Positions 21,451 to 36,800 of a stretch of DNA of 64,000 nucleotides are shown here, piece by piece (position 1 is the first letter of the stretch; each line of letters opens with the position of its first letter). A program made the position numbers and the translations under genes. This stretch comes from Erythrocercus mccallii. Lineage: Eukaryota; Chordata; Aves; Passeriformes; Dicruridae. Location of the stretch: assembly GCA_013397435.1 (NCBI GenBank), contig VZRG01000158.1:357522-421521 (forward strand), given 5' to 3'. Below the pieces are notes generated by a model. That model did no database searches, was not told the DNA's origin, and was given only the letters and a program-made list of their open reading frames with translations.

Positions 21451-24400
21451 GCTCTCTTGGTTTGTTCTCAGAATGAGGCTTTTCTTTTCACTCTTCTGCC
21501 TTTGTCTGTACAGGACATTCGCTTTTGCTGTCCCCGCAATTAGGGCAACACACCTTATTGTACCCGGAACACAGGAGGTTTACAAAGATCGCCTATTTGT
21601 TGTTATTTTCCAAATACAAAGCCTAATCAATTTACTGATTACCTTTTCTCTTCAGTATATTGGCTATACAACATTACAGCTGGTACAGGTCAGAAATCCT
21701 CCTTACCCTTTCTTCTCAGCTTCTGATTTAAGTGAAGCGCGCTCAATTAAACATTAATACCCGATCAGTCCTGCTGACTGACTGTACCACACATACAGAA
21801 AGCAATGATCCCACAATCGTAAGTAGTCTTGTAAAGCTCCCTCAATCACGATATGTTCAAATAATGCACCTGAGCAAACTGGGGTAATCCTGCACTGATC
21901 TGCTGAAATTTCTGCAGTTTCATATGAGCGGAACTGCAGAAATGCAGTTTCATAATGAGCAGCATAACCATTACTAAAGAAGAAATATTGCAAGATTTTG
22001 TAATTATACTGAGCTGTCCACCACTGGCTTAATTAAACCCTGGATATTCTGCATATGCTTAAACTCAGTAGATGTGTGTACACACACACAAAAAGGCAGA
22101 AATAAGAAAGTATACTAGCAACAAAGCAGAAATTTATTAAAAATGCATTTCATTTTGCTACTGATTTACCCAGGTCAAATTAATCTCAGACCTTCACCAA
22201 AAAGAAAACACAGAGCCACTCAGGCAAGAGAAAAAAACGTACTTCCAGAAGGCAGTGTAATTCATCTACCTGCCTCTCAGCTATCTAAGGCTCTTTCAAG
22301 AGATGAGAGCAACATTAAATGTGCCAGAGGTGGGCTTTTGGTGTCATTACACAAATCTGCAGGGAGTTTTTGCCAAATCCCCAAGCTGTTTGACAGTAGC
22401 ATACCTCCAAATACATCATTTAGAAGCATGAGGTGAACAGAGACAGGGAGTAGTATTTATTTTGGGAAAGCATCAGTCACATGTCTTGTATATATTAGCA
22501 GGTTAAACCCAGGAGAGGCAGCTGAATTACTTGTGACCAAAGAAAACAATTAATCAACAGTTTTAAGGCTTTACAGAATTTTAAAAATGTATTTACATGT
22601 GGTGTAAACTATTTATTTTAGGTATCTTTAAACCTAGACTCTGAAGTCTCAAGCTGGCAGCTGACAGGTCTTCCAAGATAAAAAAAAGTCTTCTGAGAGG
22701 CTATTTGGTGATAAACTATTTTCAGACAGAAGAGAATTTGTGGATCTTAGAGGATCTGGGGTTTTAATTAAGCTAACTTGAAAAAAAACGCTGAGCTGCC
22801 TCTTTACCAGGTTACTTAAAATTCTAATGAGTTTTTAATATTGTTAAATATTATTCAATATGGATCAAATTATCTTTCTTATTCTTATGTTTGGATTAAA
22901 TTGAAGTCAGTCTATATGGCTGTAGGGTAACTTGTATCAGTATGGAAGTCAGATAATAAACAAGATAGCTATTATTAGACAGAGAAAATTATGGTGCTGA
23001 AAGTATTTTGAAAACTGCTCACCATGTTAATAGATCACATAATTTAGACCTTTTCCCTGGAAACATTCACATATCAGAGTAGTCCCAATGTGAATAATGG
23101 GCAGAAGGTCCTCTCCTGCAGGCACTTTTTGCAGCAGGTGCCCAGAGGAAGCCAAGATAACTCTATTCAAAAGGGGGTGGTCCTGTGTTCAAGGTTCACT
23201 TTGTGTTGGATTACCCAAGAAATGGGTCTCTTCTTCCACAGAAGCTGCACCTCCCGAAGCCACCAAGAGTAGACATTTGGGTCCATAACCTTATAAAAGT
23301 GGCAGCAGTGAGTACTGTGCAGCCAGCCAGCCACACCTCTGGCCTGAGGATACGTGCTCATGGTCCAGAAGCTACTGAGGACACTCCATCCCGTTTAGTT
23401 TTCCCGCACATTCCAACTGGCAACAGACTTAAAATAATCCACAAACTCAGCTAAGCGGCTGTTTGCACTTAGGGTCTCCCAGGCTTCCCTGGAACAAAGT
23501 GGTGTAATGGAAACTAGACAGGAAGAAACCCAAAAGTCCAACTGGAAAACTCTGGAGAAAAGATGTGTGATGGCTCCATGCTTACAGAGTACACCATGCA
23601 AGCTGCATGACTGGCTGCCCGCTGGCATCTCTTTGATGGCTTGAGTAGGAGAGTTGAAAGACGGAGAATCCCAGCTTTTCCCTAGAGATCACCCAGGATG
23701 GCATTTCTAAACTTTCACCATAACTTTCTTAGATGGATTTGTTTTGAAGAAGGTGTTTACTTTCATAAGTGCTCCTATGAGGAAAGAAACATATCCAATA
23801 ACAAATTACAGAATTGAGGGTTTCTCTGTCCCACAGTAGAGCTGCCTTCAACTGCTGCTGTGCCAGCAGTAATGAAAACAACTGGACTTCTTAAAAGACC
23901 ATTTCTGAGCATCTGTATTTTTAAAAAATGAACCTCGTGATCCAAATGATGATGACTTCTCATCTGAGCATTTCACAAAATGACAGCGCAGACCATGTAT
24001 TATAGAAAGTAATTCAGTGAGCACTAGCCAGCGCTCACAACGGTTCCTCGCTTTCTTTTCAATCCACTCCAGCTGAATGAATAGACAGCACATTTCCCAA
24101 AATGTAGGAATTTTGCTGCCATGAAGCACACTGAGAACAACAATCAAGCCTCATCTTTGTAATGATAGGATTTCAAAAAATGGCCATTTAATTTAAAATA
24201 GTCTGTGGTTTGTAAAGCTGTTTCTGCAGAGCACACAGAGGATAGAATGCACATGCTTTCACAGGCTTTCAGCTGCTGGCCCAAGTGCAAAGAAAGATTA
24301 AGGCAAAACAGCTTGAATTTACATGATGCAAACTAGAGGAATCAGGAAGAAAAGATGGCTCTGAAAACTACACTTTGTTTTGTCCTAGAAGAGGGATAAT

Positions 24401-27400
24401 ATAAACAAAGTATTTTTTTTACAGCTAGCAAGATCCAGCCAGATTGCAAAGGTAGGAGCATGAGAGCAGCCAAACAATAGGTCTATTCTCCCACAACCAA
24501 TTTCTCCAAATCTGGAGTTCCCACACTGAGCCACAGGCCTTTAGTTTAATTAAAAAATGAGTGCAATCAAAAAAATTATTGGTTAGTTTTGATAATGCAG
24601 GCCTTAGCAAGGGGAAGGGCAGGGACTGAACCAAACCTAGCAGAATGTGGTACAGTAAGCCTACAATATTCCCATGGGCACACAGTAAAGATGAAGAGAG
24701 GTGTGGAAAACTGTAAAGAGAGGCAAAAAACCTCTAATACCAGCTTATGGGTATTTTCTAAGCACCACTCTGTGGTATAATTTACAATGGGTGGAAAATA
24801 CATAAAGGGGAGTCAGAATACACCTCTGACATGAACCAGGTGAAGGCACAGAGCTGCAGGAATTTTTGGTGAGTTTTAAGGGATGCTAGCACAACCTCTG
24901 CTGCAGTTGTGTGTTGCAGCAGGAGACTTACCTTGAGAAGTAAAACTGCTTTGTAAAACCCATTTCTGCTCTGTTCAGAAGCACAGGGGATCTGTGCAGA
25001 TGTGGGGAAAGGGAAGAAGGGCTACTGAACATTTCTGGGGCTGTACAGGGACACTGTCTGAGCCTTGACTGAACCCAGATTCGGTTTGTCCTTGCTCAGA
25101 ATAAAACCCACACTCTGTTCACCACAGAAGCCACATGACTAACAGTCTAGCCTAGAGCAACGATGAAGTAGGCACAAAAAATTAAGAAGGGTGCTCCTTT
25201 TGCTTATGCCCTATGGCTGGGGTTTTTTTTCTGAACAAAAATGTCCCCTGGCCACATTGGTGAGTAAGTTTACCATTTTGGGAGCTGCTCCACCACACCC
25301 GTGGGATGGTGAATCAGGGAGAGTTATACAACTTTGCTATTCAGGGAGGTTTCACCCACTTACCTCTGCTTGCTGCTCTCTCTGCCTGCGGTTGTGCACA
25401 ACCAGTTTTGAAGGATGGGTAGCCAGGAGTAAAAATGTTATGGGGACAGAATAATTTGTCTCTGAACTTGGTGAATAAAAATTCACAGCAGCGAGGGCAA
25501 TCACCAGAAAGAGACAAATGAATTTCAAATCAGAAGTCAACCTGGAAATGATGTGGTAAAGAACCCTTGTACAAAAAGTCACAGTGAATTCAGATTTCCA
25601 TAAATGTTATGGCAAAACCTCCCCCAACTCTACTGCAGCAATCCAAGTAAAGAAATATACAGGTAAACTCCTGAACTCACTTCCTAGCTCAGCTCTCTTG
25701 GTATGGACACATCCACTGGTTTGGGATCTAAGTCTAATTCAGCTAAACACTTCAGGGTTCAGATTAGTGTTCTGGATATCTCTAAATGACAGTGAAGTGG
25801 AAGAGCATTTGTAGAAGTTGTTTTTCTGGCCAGGGCAATGATCCTGAACAAGTAGGACTAGACTGTGTTTTTGTGTGATCAAATTGTCAAGCTGAAGGTA
25901 GGGAGCCTTCCAGGCTTAGCATCTTTCATCATTCTGTAAACTGGAAGCCAAAAACCAGTGGCTTGAAAAAGTTGATCTTGGTGAGCAGCAAGAAAGGTTA
26001 AAATGCACGAAGTTCTGTTAGTCATTGGGATTTATTTGCTCAGTTCTAATTTTAACTTTGGTTAGCCCAATAAAAGGTATCACATCACCGTCTGGGTAGC
26101 TGTCGTACAAAAAACAATGCAGCTACCAACTTTCCTCCATTGGATGACATACTTGGGCAGCAGCCCTTTAAAAAAAAGCATCAGCTTCTTTAGTGCACAT
26201 TTGGTTTTCCATTCATTATTTTCCTGATGGTGAAAGCAATGTTATTCATCCCAGAGAAGAACAGATACATTGTATTTCAAAAGTTTAACCAAAACACGCA
26301 GTTTGCTGCAAATTTTCCTTCTTTCAGGATTTTTAAAACACACCTACAAAGTAGCTGCTGGGCAAAATCATCAATTTACAGTCAGTGGAATTTGGTAGGA
26401 AAAAAGGCAAAAGGAAAAAGAAATGAATGACAGAATTGAAAGAGCTGACTGCTACCTACAAAAATGCAAATGAGAAGAAGGACTAAAAGCAAAGGCTCCT
26501 CTCCTCATGAAATGAGCTAATAAATGTTAAACATGCAATGATTTTTTTTATAAAGAAGAGACAAAAATAGGAAAAAAACCCCATTTCTCTGTGGTAGTTG
26601 GCATGAGAGTATTTGGACATGATTCTGCGCGGAATCCAGCTCTTTGAGTCTCCTCTTCCTCCTTCCATGCTTTCTAAGTAGCAGCCAGAAGGGACAAACC
26701 TCTACATTTTAAATACTGTTGCCCAGAACAATGGGGGAAATGCTCCCCTCACAAGTCACACTCCTCCTGACTGCTTTTGAGACTTGCACCCTGAAAGTTC
26801 AGTGTCATGACGAAAGAATCATGTCGTCCCACCATGAAATATCCAGTTAATGCTGGAACACAGCATTCAAATACACTGCCAAGAGAAATTCTCTTTGTTT
26901 CTACTGGATCAGAAGCAATCACATTAACCAAGCTGTATTCTTACAAGTTCATAGGCCTTCACTGCTCAAATGGAAGAAAGACACTACACATCCAGGCAGC
27001 TGGAAAAAGTAATTTCTGTTATATATGCAGCAACTTGACTGTTCTCCAATATTTATGGATCTTGACTTCATTATGCCATCAGGAGGAAAAAAAAAGTACA
27101 GTAATCCCCTTTGTGTCTCTTGTAATTGAATCCAACCATGATTATAAAATCATGTGAGCATTTGAAGTAACTATTAATTACTGACTGCTCACTTCATAAT
27201 GAATTGGAATATCATCTGTTATAGACCAACTTTTTCAACTCTAACACTTCCAAGATGCTGTGGGACTGATCTATCCTTTAAAACAAATGAAGTATTAAAA
27301 TCAATAGAATAAAAACTCTTTTCTTTGCCAGAGAGACTGTAAACTTTGCAAACACTCTCATCAGATTTTGCAAAGTAAGGAGGACTGGTCTAAGTCATCC

Positions 27401-30400
27401 TTGGATCAAAATCCTTGCCGGTTCTTAAGCTTGTCTAAGAATAGCACCTGTGCTACATTCATTAACAATGATAAAATATCTCAGTATAGTCAGAGGACAC
27501 TGGAGCTTCAAATTTTTAAATAGTATGTGAAATTCAAGAAATAGTAATTGTAACAACAAAATCAATTTAGAGAAACCATTGCAACTTTTTAAAAGACAGA
27601 GGACCAAGCTTTGTGCTGATCAAATGTCAAATTAAGTAAGTTCATTCTTCTTAATAGAATGTGTCCTGGAAATACTTTCTTTCCACATTCTCTTGGTTGA
27701 GGAGCAGAGGGAGAGCATGTTGCTCATTGCTTCCTAAACTTAATTTCCTAAACTATTTAATAGTGTTGCTATGATTGTTGAAAAGCTGCTATCATCATCC
27801 TAAGAGTGACTTCATCTCTAAGTGCCTGAAGTAACATGAATAAAATGCTCTGGGGTTTTATTTTGCAAGGGTCTATTTCACATGCAGCATCCCTCTCTGA
27901 AGACAAGCAATCACATCTAGGGTGCAGTGTGGCAGATATTTAATGAACACCCACTAGCTGAGTCTCATGCATATTGTATTTTAGGTATAGTACCTTTAGG
28001 AGACACCCTCATAATTTATTGCATCATCTAGCTAGGAGTTCAGTGGTGCTTATATGTCATCATATTTTGACATGCAGCGCCCAGTAGGAGACTACGGATG
28101 CTCTCCTGTCAAAATCAATAGCAAAATACTTAAATTTAAGAAAAGTAGATTTGGGCCTCTAATCAGATTACAGTAATGATTCAGGATGGCTGACCTCCCT
28201 TCAAGATTTCAGGCCAGGCAGCAGCTTACACAATTGGAACAGCTTTTATCTTGTTTCTGCAGCTGAATATACTGTCAGTTTGCTGGAGCTGTGGTGGAGG
28301 GGGAGCTATGATTGGCACTGATCATTCCCACTTAGGAAGCCCTCAAAGTTTCTATTCTGCTATAAAGATGAATGAAAATATCGAACATTGTTATCACATT
28401 GTTCTAGAGCATTAACTGGTTTTGAAAAAAAATAATTTCCCAAAGGAACATTTTTTATGATGACAGTGTGATGTTACAGTGGTGCTAGCAAACAAATGAA
28501 CAATACAATACAATGTTGACGCTATATCAAATGGAAAACACTCCCATGAGAGTTAACATCAATTTACATGCTGTTGCCTGAGGGTGGGGATCTCTTCCAG
28601 GGCTTCTGCTTACTTTCATGATTTTTTTACCTGACACATAAGCAGGATTTGCTAAATCCTTTCATTTAAAGCACAAGAATGGATACTGAAATCTTCAATC
28701 AGCAGGTTCATCTGCAAGCATGGATGCCTCTTACAGACACAGTAAATCCAAACACATCCAAAATCATGCAGAAGAAACATCAACCTACAATGACTGCACA
28801 TGAAAATAAATTGGTATTTTACTCCCTTTCCTGATTGCAACAATATGAAACTCTTGAAAAATACTACGGTGTTTTGAAATAACAATTATTTAAATCTATC
28901 TTCATGTTGCATTTGTTCATGCTCTTTGATATGGCAGATGTAAAGATAGAGCAGTCAGGACATGTTGTCAGAGAAGACCAGGTCAATTCAATTAGCTGGG
29001 TTGTGCTTCCACTCCATAATTAACTACAGCACTTGCCATACATTTAGTGCAAGCAGAAGTGCAGAGTATCTCTGCTGTGATTTGCTGGTCTCCTGGAAAA
29101 AGCACATTCCCCCAGGTTAGCAGCTTCTATGCAGCAAACAACCAGCTGTCCTGCAAAGGAGGATAGAAACAATCATTCCTGATACTATTGACTATTATAA
29201 GAACTTACAAGACAGGGAATAAAAAAAATAGAGAGGAAGTTCAAGACTCTAAAGCAAAATTTTTCAGTGTTTATATAAATAACAAACTCGTGTTGAACTT
29301 GGTCTACCTAGAGTATTAGGACAAATTCTCATTGAAACAACGCATTCATAACCACTTCCTGCTTGGGTGAATTTTGTTAATTATAAGCCTGGCCCTGTGG
29401 GCATGTGCCCTCAACAAGACCAACACTCATGATGCAACAGAATGCTGTGCAAACTTTACCTTTGAGCTGCAAAGGAGCTAAGTCACCTGAAAACAGCACA
29501 TGAAGATACCACATAAATACCACAGCAACATTATGCTATAAAGGAGTAAATGAAGAAAGCACCAAGATGTGAAGGGGTGACAGCAAACAAAGCTGTGGGA
29601 AAGTCAAGGTTAATTTCAAATGAAGAAGTGATACAGGAGCTCGGTTTCAGGAGTATGTCATATATTTTATAGTACTTTTGCACCAGTTTTGTTTCTTCTT
29701 TAGTAGACTATTTGTAAACAGAGGATGCTGATAAGAAGGAAAGATACTTATTCAATATGATGCATACCCTGTAGTTTTTTTTATTTTTTTTTCCAATGCT
29801 GGAAGAACACATAGAAATACAATCTCTGCTCAACAAATTTCAGTTTATGGCAGTAAATTACTCTTTATAATCAATACAAGAATATCAAAACTTATCTCTA
29901 ATTCTCTCTGTGCAGTAAATGCTGAAGAAGAGAAAATAACAAGACATCACAAAGCAAAGCCCAACCCCTTGAAAGCAGAGAAATGTTTTTCTGTGTCACA
30001 GTTGAATAATAGTTGGACAGAAGAATGAATCTGGGGCTGGAAACCACAGTCTTAGTTTGAAATCAGCATTGTGTACAAAGCCCAAAAGATGAGCAGCATC
30101 CAGACCTCCAGATTTTGGTCATCAGAGTAGTAATTGTTTTAATCTGTTTTTCTAAAATGCAATGGCAGAAAAACAAAATTAAAGAAAAGTCATTGGACAA
30201 TAATATTCTGAAAATGAACTGCTACCAAGAAAATAAACTTTAGAAGTATTTACCTGTTTAACAGAAAAATATATGCTTTATGTTAGGACTTATTTTAGAA
30301 AGTGTATTGCGAAGTTCTAGATAATAAAGATGCCATGACTCACAGTATTATTTTCAAAATGTCACAAAATTCCTTTTAGATTTATTTCCAATAAAATTGT

Positions 30401-33400
30401 AATTTAAAGTTAATTTTAGTCTGTGAGCCACTTAACCATATAAAATCCTGCTCAAATAGCTAAAGGTGCAGATAAGCTGCATATTTCAGCTGACCAGAAG
30501 AACTGACCAGGCATTATTCTAAAACCCTGTTCAGAACAGTGTGACTGGCCACCAGTGCCTTTCTCGGCCTCAGAAACATCGCTGATGAGAACCAAACATA
30601 CAGTTCTCCCAAACTAGCAATGTTTCCTTACATTCCTTACCCCTCTCTAGCTTCCAAACTTCCTGTAATTGGCCTGATTTTTTTCCAGCCAAAAAGAACT
30701 TTCTTAAAAATTCAGACTACGTTTGAGAACTGCTAAGAATTACTTTACAATATTTCTTCTTAGGCTGATGCATAAACGCCTACATTTCAATTACTTCCTT
30801 CCTCTGAATTAGATGGACTATTTGGCATTGGGGGAAAATAAGTAATTTTTATTCAATGCAACTTTTAAATCTTGATGATACTATCAAATACTGCAATTTA
30901 GCACAATATACAAAGAGGTCATACTTTACTACTATAGACAGTTCTACCTTTTTCTTCCTTTCCCCCTCTCCTTTATTACCAGCATATTTTCTCCTTTTTG
31001 TAAAAGTATTCTCATGAGACCTTATTTTGCAAAGCATGGAGCAGAAAAGGCAAGTAAGACTGCTTCTGAGCATTACATCTTAAAATGACAGAAAATAACT
31101 TAAATAAGAGTGGATGATATAATTGACCTGAGTGCCTACTTGTCATTTGCCCTAAAGTCCCAATGAAGCCAGGCAGCTTTGAGCACTGGGATCACATTCA
31201 ATAATGGGAATCATCACAGAGTAATATATTTCACAGAAGTCTCATAGCAGCGTACTTTCCAACTATATTATATGCCTATAATTTAGGATTCTTTGGTCCA
31301 GGATTCTACACCATTAGGGTATAGGCTTTCTGTAGTAACTGTGCTTGATTTTTCTAGATTCCCTAGTAGCTGCTGACAAGAGTTCAAAAGAAGATTTGAG
31401 ATCTACAGTTAACGTTTAAGCCTAATAGCTACAGTAATTGATTAGTTCTCCATGGATTTTCTTTGGTCACTGAGGTGTGTAGAGACTACAGGAGATTATT
31501 TTATTGTGTAATTTTCACAGCGCAGCAGGGTACCTTGACAATGGGTTGGATACCACCCTCCTGACAAAAACCATGGGGGAGGGATCAGAGTGAAGAAAAC
31601 TCAGAGAGCAGAATCACTCCATAACAAGCAGGGGGTAGGATTTTTCCTTCCTGGGAAAGAAGCAAGATTTCTGGCCTCACAACTTAGATAAATCTGAGGT
31701 CTCCTGGGGGACAGAGTCATTTTTGTTGGGAGTTACAGCTCTCTTCAGCCCTAGAGGTATCAGAGGCCTTACCCAATTCCTTGGCTACTGAGCTATTTAA
31801 TAGCTAACATGCTGAAAAAGGCTTCTTGAAACAGTTGTATCATGTACTGAGCCAGAGGAGGGCCAGAGGGTTAAGCAGCAGATGCAGAAGGGCAGCAAAG
31901 CTGGTTTTGTTCTAGGGGTGGGTGGATGGAAATAAGTTGAAAGTAGACAGGGAGATGATGAAGGTTGATGACTTAAGACATTCTGAAAAATAATGTCTCC
32001 TTATGATCCATAGATCAAGCCAGCATTGATCACAGCAACTGTTACAACAGTTTTTTGAAACAGCACAAAAATGAGTTGGAGGGACCTTTACTACAGCTAG
32101 AACAGGAGCTGGTGAACCCCTGTTGAGGAAAACAACAGGAGTGTGGGATGTGGCTCATGCAATTGCATCTGCCACAAACTAAACTGCAGCTATCAGTGCA
32201 TTTGGTATCTGCCACCCAAGAGACTGCAACTTATATTTTGTTATGAACTAGCAACAATTGTTCAAATGCCTGTTTATACACTTGATCCAGGTCTCAGTTA
32301 TTTTCAGTACCAAGTATATTTTAGTAATATCTCAACTCACTCTCAGAAATCCAGACATGAGCCTGACTCTTCCAAACTCTAGGCCAAGGTTCTCTCAAAG
32401 TTTGCGTCAGTTGTTTGGTGTTGTATTTCAGGCACCTTGTATGGGCCTGACCTTCAGAAGGTGAATACTCAGCACTTTCTAAATACACGACACTCAAAGC
32501 ACCCTCCAACTGGATTAATAAATATTAAGGCACTCAAAAATTGGTAGTTCCTTTTGAAAATCTTACCCATAACTAGATCAGACTGGTTGACAAGAAAAGC
32601 AGAAATCACAGGTAACCATAAAAAGATCCATGTGTTGCTGTGCTGAAGGTACTTACAGTGTAAACTTTACTCCCATTCATACTGGCATAGTTAATGGCAA
32701 AAGGGTTTGCCCTTTATGTCCAGTAACCATATTTTACTCTATATCTCTAGAGAGCAGGAGTCTGTATAAGCAATGAAAGAGGGGAGAAAAGAGTTGATGG
32801 ATTACCAGCTTTTCTCCTGGTGGTGAATTCGGCTGTCTGGAATCATGAATGTTAGTACAGGAGGAAACGAGATAGTTATCTTTTGTCAAAACTGTGATAT
32901 AACAAATGTTAATATAATCTCAAAGGGAGGTGCAGTTCAGAATGTCTTTTTTAAAAAAGACAAAACATATCCTGAAACAAAGGTTGCTTTTAACTATGTA
33001 TAAACAGTCTTTGATCAATCAACTGAATCCTTAGAAAGGGATGATATATCACAAAACACAACACCCCTACCACAGTTGGGTTAGTGCTTAAACTTTGCTC
33101 ACAGAAAGGATGATAGCAGTTGGCAGGGAAAACCAACCAAATTATTAGAGTAGAACTTTTTTGTTTTTATATAAATTAGCAGAGTCTTCTCCTTCTGGAA
33201 GCTGCAATCACTACAGAGTAAAATGGATTGGTATTGCTGCATCATAAATGCATCTGGCATCAGATAGAAATTTCTCCTGAGGGTTGTCGTCAGAGCTCGT
33301 GGCTTTTTGTTTGCTCTGCTGCATCCTCAGACAGACCTGTAAAGCAAAAAGGAGATGCTTAAAAATTTAGTGCAGTTGGCAACTACATGCACTATATTGT

Positions 33401-33764
33401 TGCTTCTATCAGTTTGTGAAAACCTTTGTTATAGCTTTATTTATTACATGCAAAACACTTAGGATAAAAATGCTTAACTTGCAAATTCAAGCACTCACAA
33501 GTTCAGAAAATAAAAAAAATAATGCAATAAAGGCAATTTCACACCTGCTTTTCTATATGTATCATGGACTATGACAGTTCAAACTACAAAATCATGGACT
33601 ACTTTTGCATCAGAAAAAAATGACAGAGAGCAACTGGGCATATGATCTGAGACACAGTTACTCCAATCTACCTGAATTTATCATGTCCCTTTTTCTGGGA
33701 AAAAAGTGACAATACAAGCTGCAAAACAATGGAAAATTGAATGCACACACAAGGATACATACAT

Positions 33765-33765
<1 letters not shown>
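21451..33765. other. Long non-coding stretch, intron or intergenic
   Basis: About 12 kb of CpG-poor, AT-rich sequence with short overlapping frames only. No transposon fragment, RNA gene or convincing exon was recognised, apart from the small inverted repeat at 21908-21943. Confidence 0.55.
21908..21943. repeat. 12-base perfect inverted repeat plus partial direct duplication
   Basis: ATTTCTGCAGTT (21908-21919) is the exact complement of AACTGCAGAAAT (21932-21943) with a 12-base loop. In addition, TGCAGTTTCATATGAGC (21913 onward) recurs as TGCAGTTTCATAATGAGC (21943 onward), so the block has both inverted and direct symmetry. It may be a local duplication with no function. Confidence 0.75.

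Positions 33766-33811
<46 letters not shown>
33766..33811. repeat. (CA)n(TA)n microsatellite
   Basis: About 17 CA units (33766-33800) followed directly by about five TA units. Length is likely to vary between individuals. A Cys/Val-rich reading frame on the other strand is an artefact of this tract. Confidence 0.97.
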
Positions 33812-33812
<1 letters not shown>

Positions 33813-36800
33813 GACTATCAGCTTGGGCAAGAGGAAAATAGCCAAACTCTTGTACTGACAGTAACTTCTGCTTTAAGTTAAGAGAATGAGTTTTCCCCAT
33901 TTTCAAATATTAGTTCAAGAGATTAATCAGTCTTGAATAGGATAATAATCTTCGCAATAATGAAATTATTGACGGAATTTGTAAAGAGGATAGAGGCTCA
34001 TAAAAAGTTGCTTCAAATATCTAGGGAGAATGAAAACAGTGGATAATCGCACAAATTTGTACACACACATACTTGAATGACTAAAATTAAAAGTGGCTAT
34101 TTCACCCAGCAGCTTCTTATATATGCACTCTTGGTTTCAATTGAAAATTATTTAACTTAAATCCTTTTCTAATTAATTTAAGCAATCCAAAATAAATTGG
34201 CACCATCTCCAAACGATATATGAGATATAATAAAATAACACACAGATTTTATGAGATTTGTTTCGATATGGTTTTTTTCCTTCTTCTCTGAAGAAGGCTG
34301 AAATTCCCCAACACACAATGAAATGATCCAGCAGGTCAGCAGAATAAAATTTGAGCATCCAGTGTTCTAAACCAAAGCCACCAGTCTCCTGTCAGCCTAA
34401 CTGATTTCACAATCATATTCACACAGAATTTTGTCCCAACAACATACACAAACCTAAATCAATATGCTTTCATTTAGATCTGTGCAATTTCACATGATCA
34501 AAACCATCTAGATTTATTTCCCAGATTTTATTTTACACTTCCAATGTTTTTGGTGCTTGAGGATTTTAGTATTTACAGTGGTTTTCATGGGTGATGGTAC
34601 TAAACTGAACAAATACTATCTCAAGCCTTGAGATACAAAAGACTAAAGCAGTAAAATTTCAGCAACAGCTGGAAGCCCAAGGCCCCAAGGGCCTAAGAAG
34701 TTCCCCTTACTGAAGTTGCTACTTTTTTTTTTAAGGACAATTAAAAGTACCATGTTAAGAACTGACTTGGGGTTCCAAAGGTCAGCCCTCGAATGGCGTT
34801 CTTTTGTTCAGAGCTCTCATCATGGAGCACACGCTGGGACGCCAAAGGGACCAGCAGCAGGTCCCATCTTGTTTCAGTAATGATCATTGCGAAGGAGGTA
34901 GGTAGCATGATAATGAAACTTGTGAATTATAGGAAACCAAGATGAGCTACAAACACTGGGGAAGAGAAAGAAGTATTGCTCTAGGACTAAGAGATTAACA
35001 AATATGAGAGAAGATAGGAGACACCGCTTGAAATGCACCGTGGAAATAACGAACTTTAACTTTTTCCATTGTGCTACTTCTGCAGGGCTTTCCTCAGCAC
35101 CATAGCTCAATGTAGTGTAGAAACCACTGCAAAGCTACAGTTAACACTGTTCCTGGCTATGTAGCTTTGTTGAGCTGTTCAGAGCTCTGCATAAAAAGAG
35201 CACCACAGAATATATTGCTTTCTCACCATAGGCAAGAGAAATAGTTCCAGCATTATGAAACTGCCTGCTGCACACTCCTATAAAAGCTGGACACACACAT
35301 AATCCAAATGAGAAACAGAAAAAAAGGAGTTATGACTATGGTCAGCTCTTTGTACACGAAAAGAATTGCTGCAGATTTACCAGAGACCAAGAGCTTACCA
35401 ACTGTGCATTGGTGTTGCACATTTAAACCATGACACTGCCACTGCATAGTGCCCTAAGCCTCTTGACATTTGAGGACTGGCTGGCTACAGGACCTCTAAG
35501 AAGCATAACAAAACAGAAATTAAAGAAGAGAGGATTACAAAAATATCTGGGGGGGGGCAACCTCTCAATGAGAAAGCTATAATATCATAATGCATTTTTT
35601 CCCCTGTTAGGCTGAAAACATGGCCTGTGAAAAATTAAAGTATAATTATAAACTTATAAAAAAATTATTTGAGCCAAAAAATAGCACCCAGTGCCCAAGA
35701 CATTGCCTTCAAAATCTGTTACTTCCCTGACATTAACTTCTTACAAATAACCCTTGTGTCTAATTTCTACAAATTGCCATCCCAAAGTGAACCATGAATG
35801 GTTACTTTCACGAAAAGCCATGGATTCACTAAATCTAACACATTTACTGTAATTACTGGCTGGCAGAACTGAAGTCACAGAGCAGGATTTACCCTGGTTT
35901 CACACACATTTGCACACAGCTCTGTAGGTTCCAGCTACAGAGAACCTGGAATACTTCTGCATGGATCAAAGAACTACTACATGAGTAAACTGTGGGAGAG
36001 GTGAGCTGACAGGTGAGGCACAGACTGCAGCTATTTCTGTTGTGCAACTCCAAAATGGAAGGCAATACAGATCAGGCAAATACAGCTTGTAATAATCAGC
36101 CTTCCCACCTCTACCCTGTATTTTTTCCAATATGCAACTTTTATTAGTCATCTCAGAGAACAACATAGATGTCACATTGATCTAACTGGCACATTTTACA
36201 TTATAGCAGATGAGATAATTAACATCAGAGAGGTTTCTTATTAGCATATTACAACAAGCTTAGGCAGATCCTAAAAAATACAGGATATAAATATAAATTC
36301 TGAAGATTAAGGCTTCTTTACCTCATTTCATCAGGAATAAAAAAAGCTTTCTTTCATCTTCATATCCCCCATTATGAAGTTTTCAATGTTTCATTTTACA
36401 GAGCATCCAAAATTCCTATCATAATAACACTGGGCTGAGCACAAACACTTAGAGGAATGTATATTGAAAGGTTTGTGTCTTTGTTTATTAGCACAGCTAC
36501 AAACTGGGAAGCTGCTTTTAGAAATTATCATGATAAATTTTAACTCAGCAGTATGCAATTCCAAGCAACTCCAAGAGCTTTTGGGGTTCAGTTTTCAAAA
36601 CAGAGCCAGAATACATGATTATATTACTATCCTGATTAGTAACATGAGACTGAGGATATCTGACACCAAGAAAGTCACTTAAATCCCTCAAATGTTGTGT
36701 ATTTGTTAATTATCACCCTCAAGAAAGCAGCTTCTATAAACAAAGACACAGAATACTTCAGTCATGTTATTTACCTCTTCAAAAGCATGACTTAATACAC

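Noticed and set aside
21253..21543. 96-codon plus-strand ORF through the second CpG island
   Set aside because: Arg/Ala-rich translation typical of island sequence, with no homology. A plus-strand transcript is possible but its coding capacity is not supported.
33658..33906. Cys/Val-rich minus-strand ORF
   Set aside because: It is produced by the CA microsatellite.
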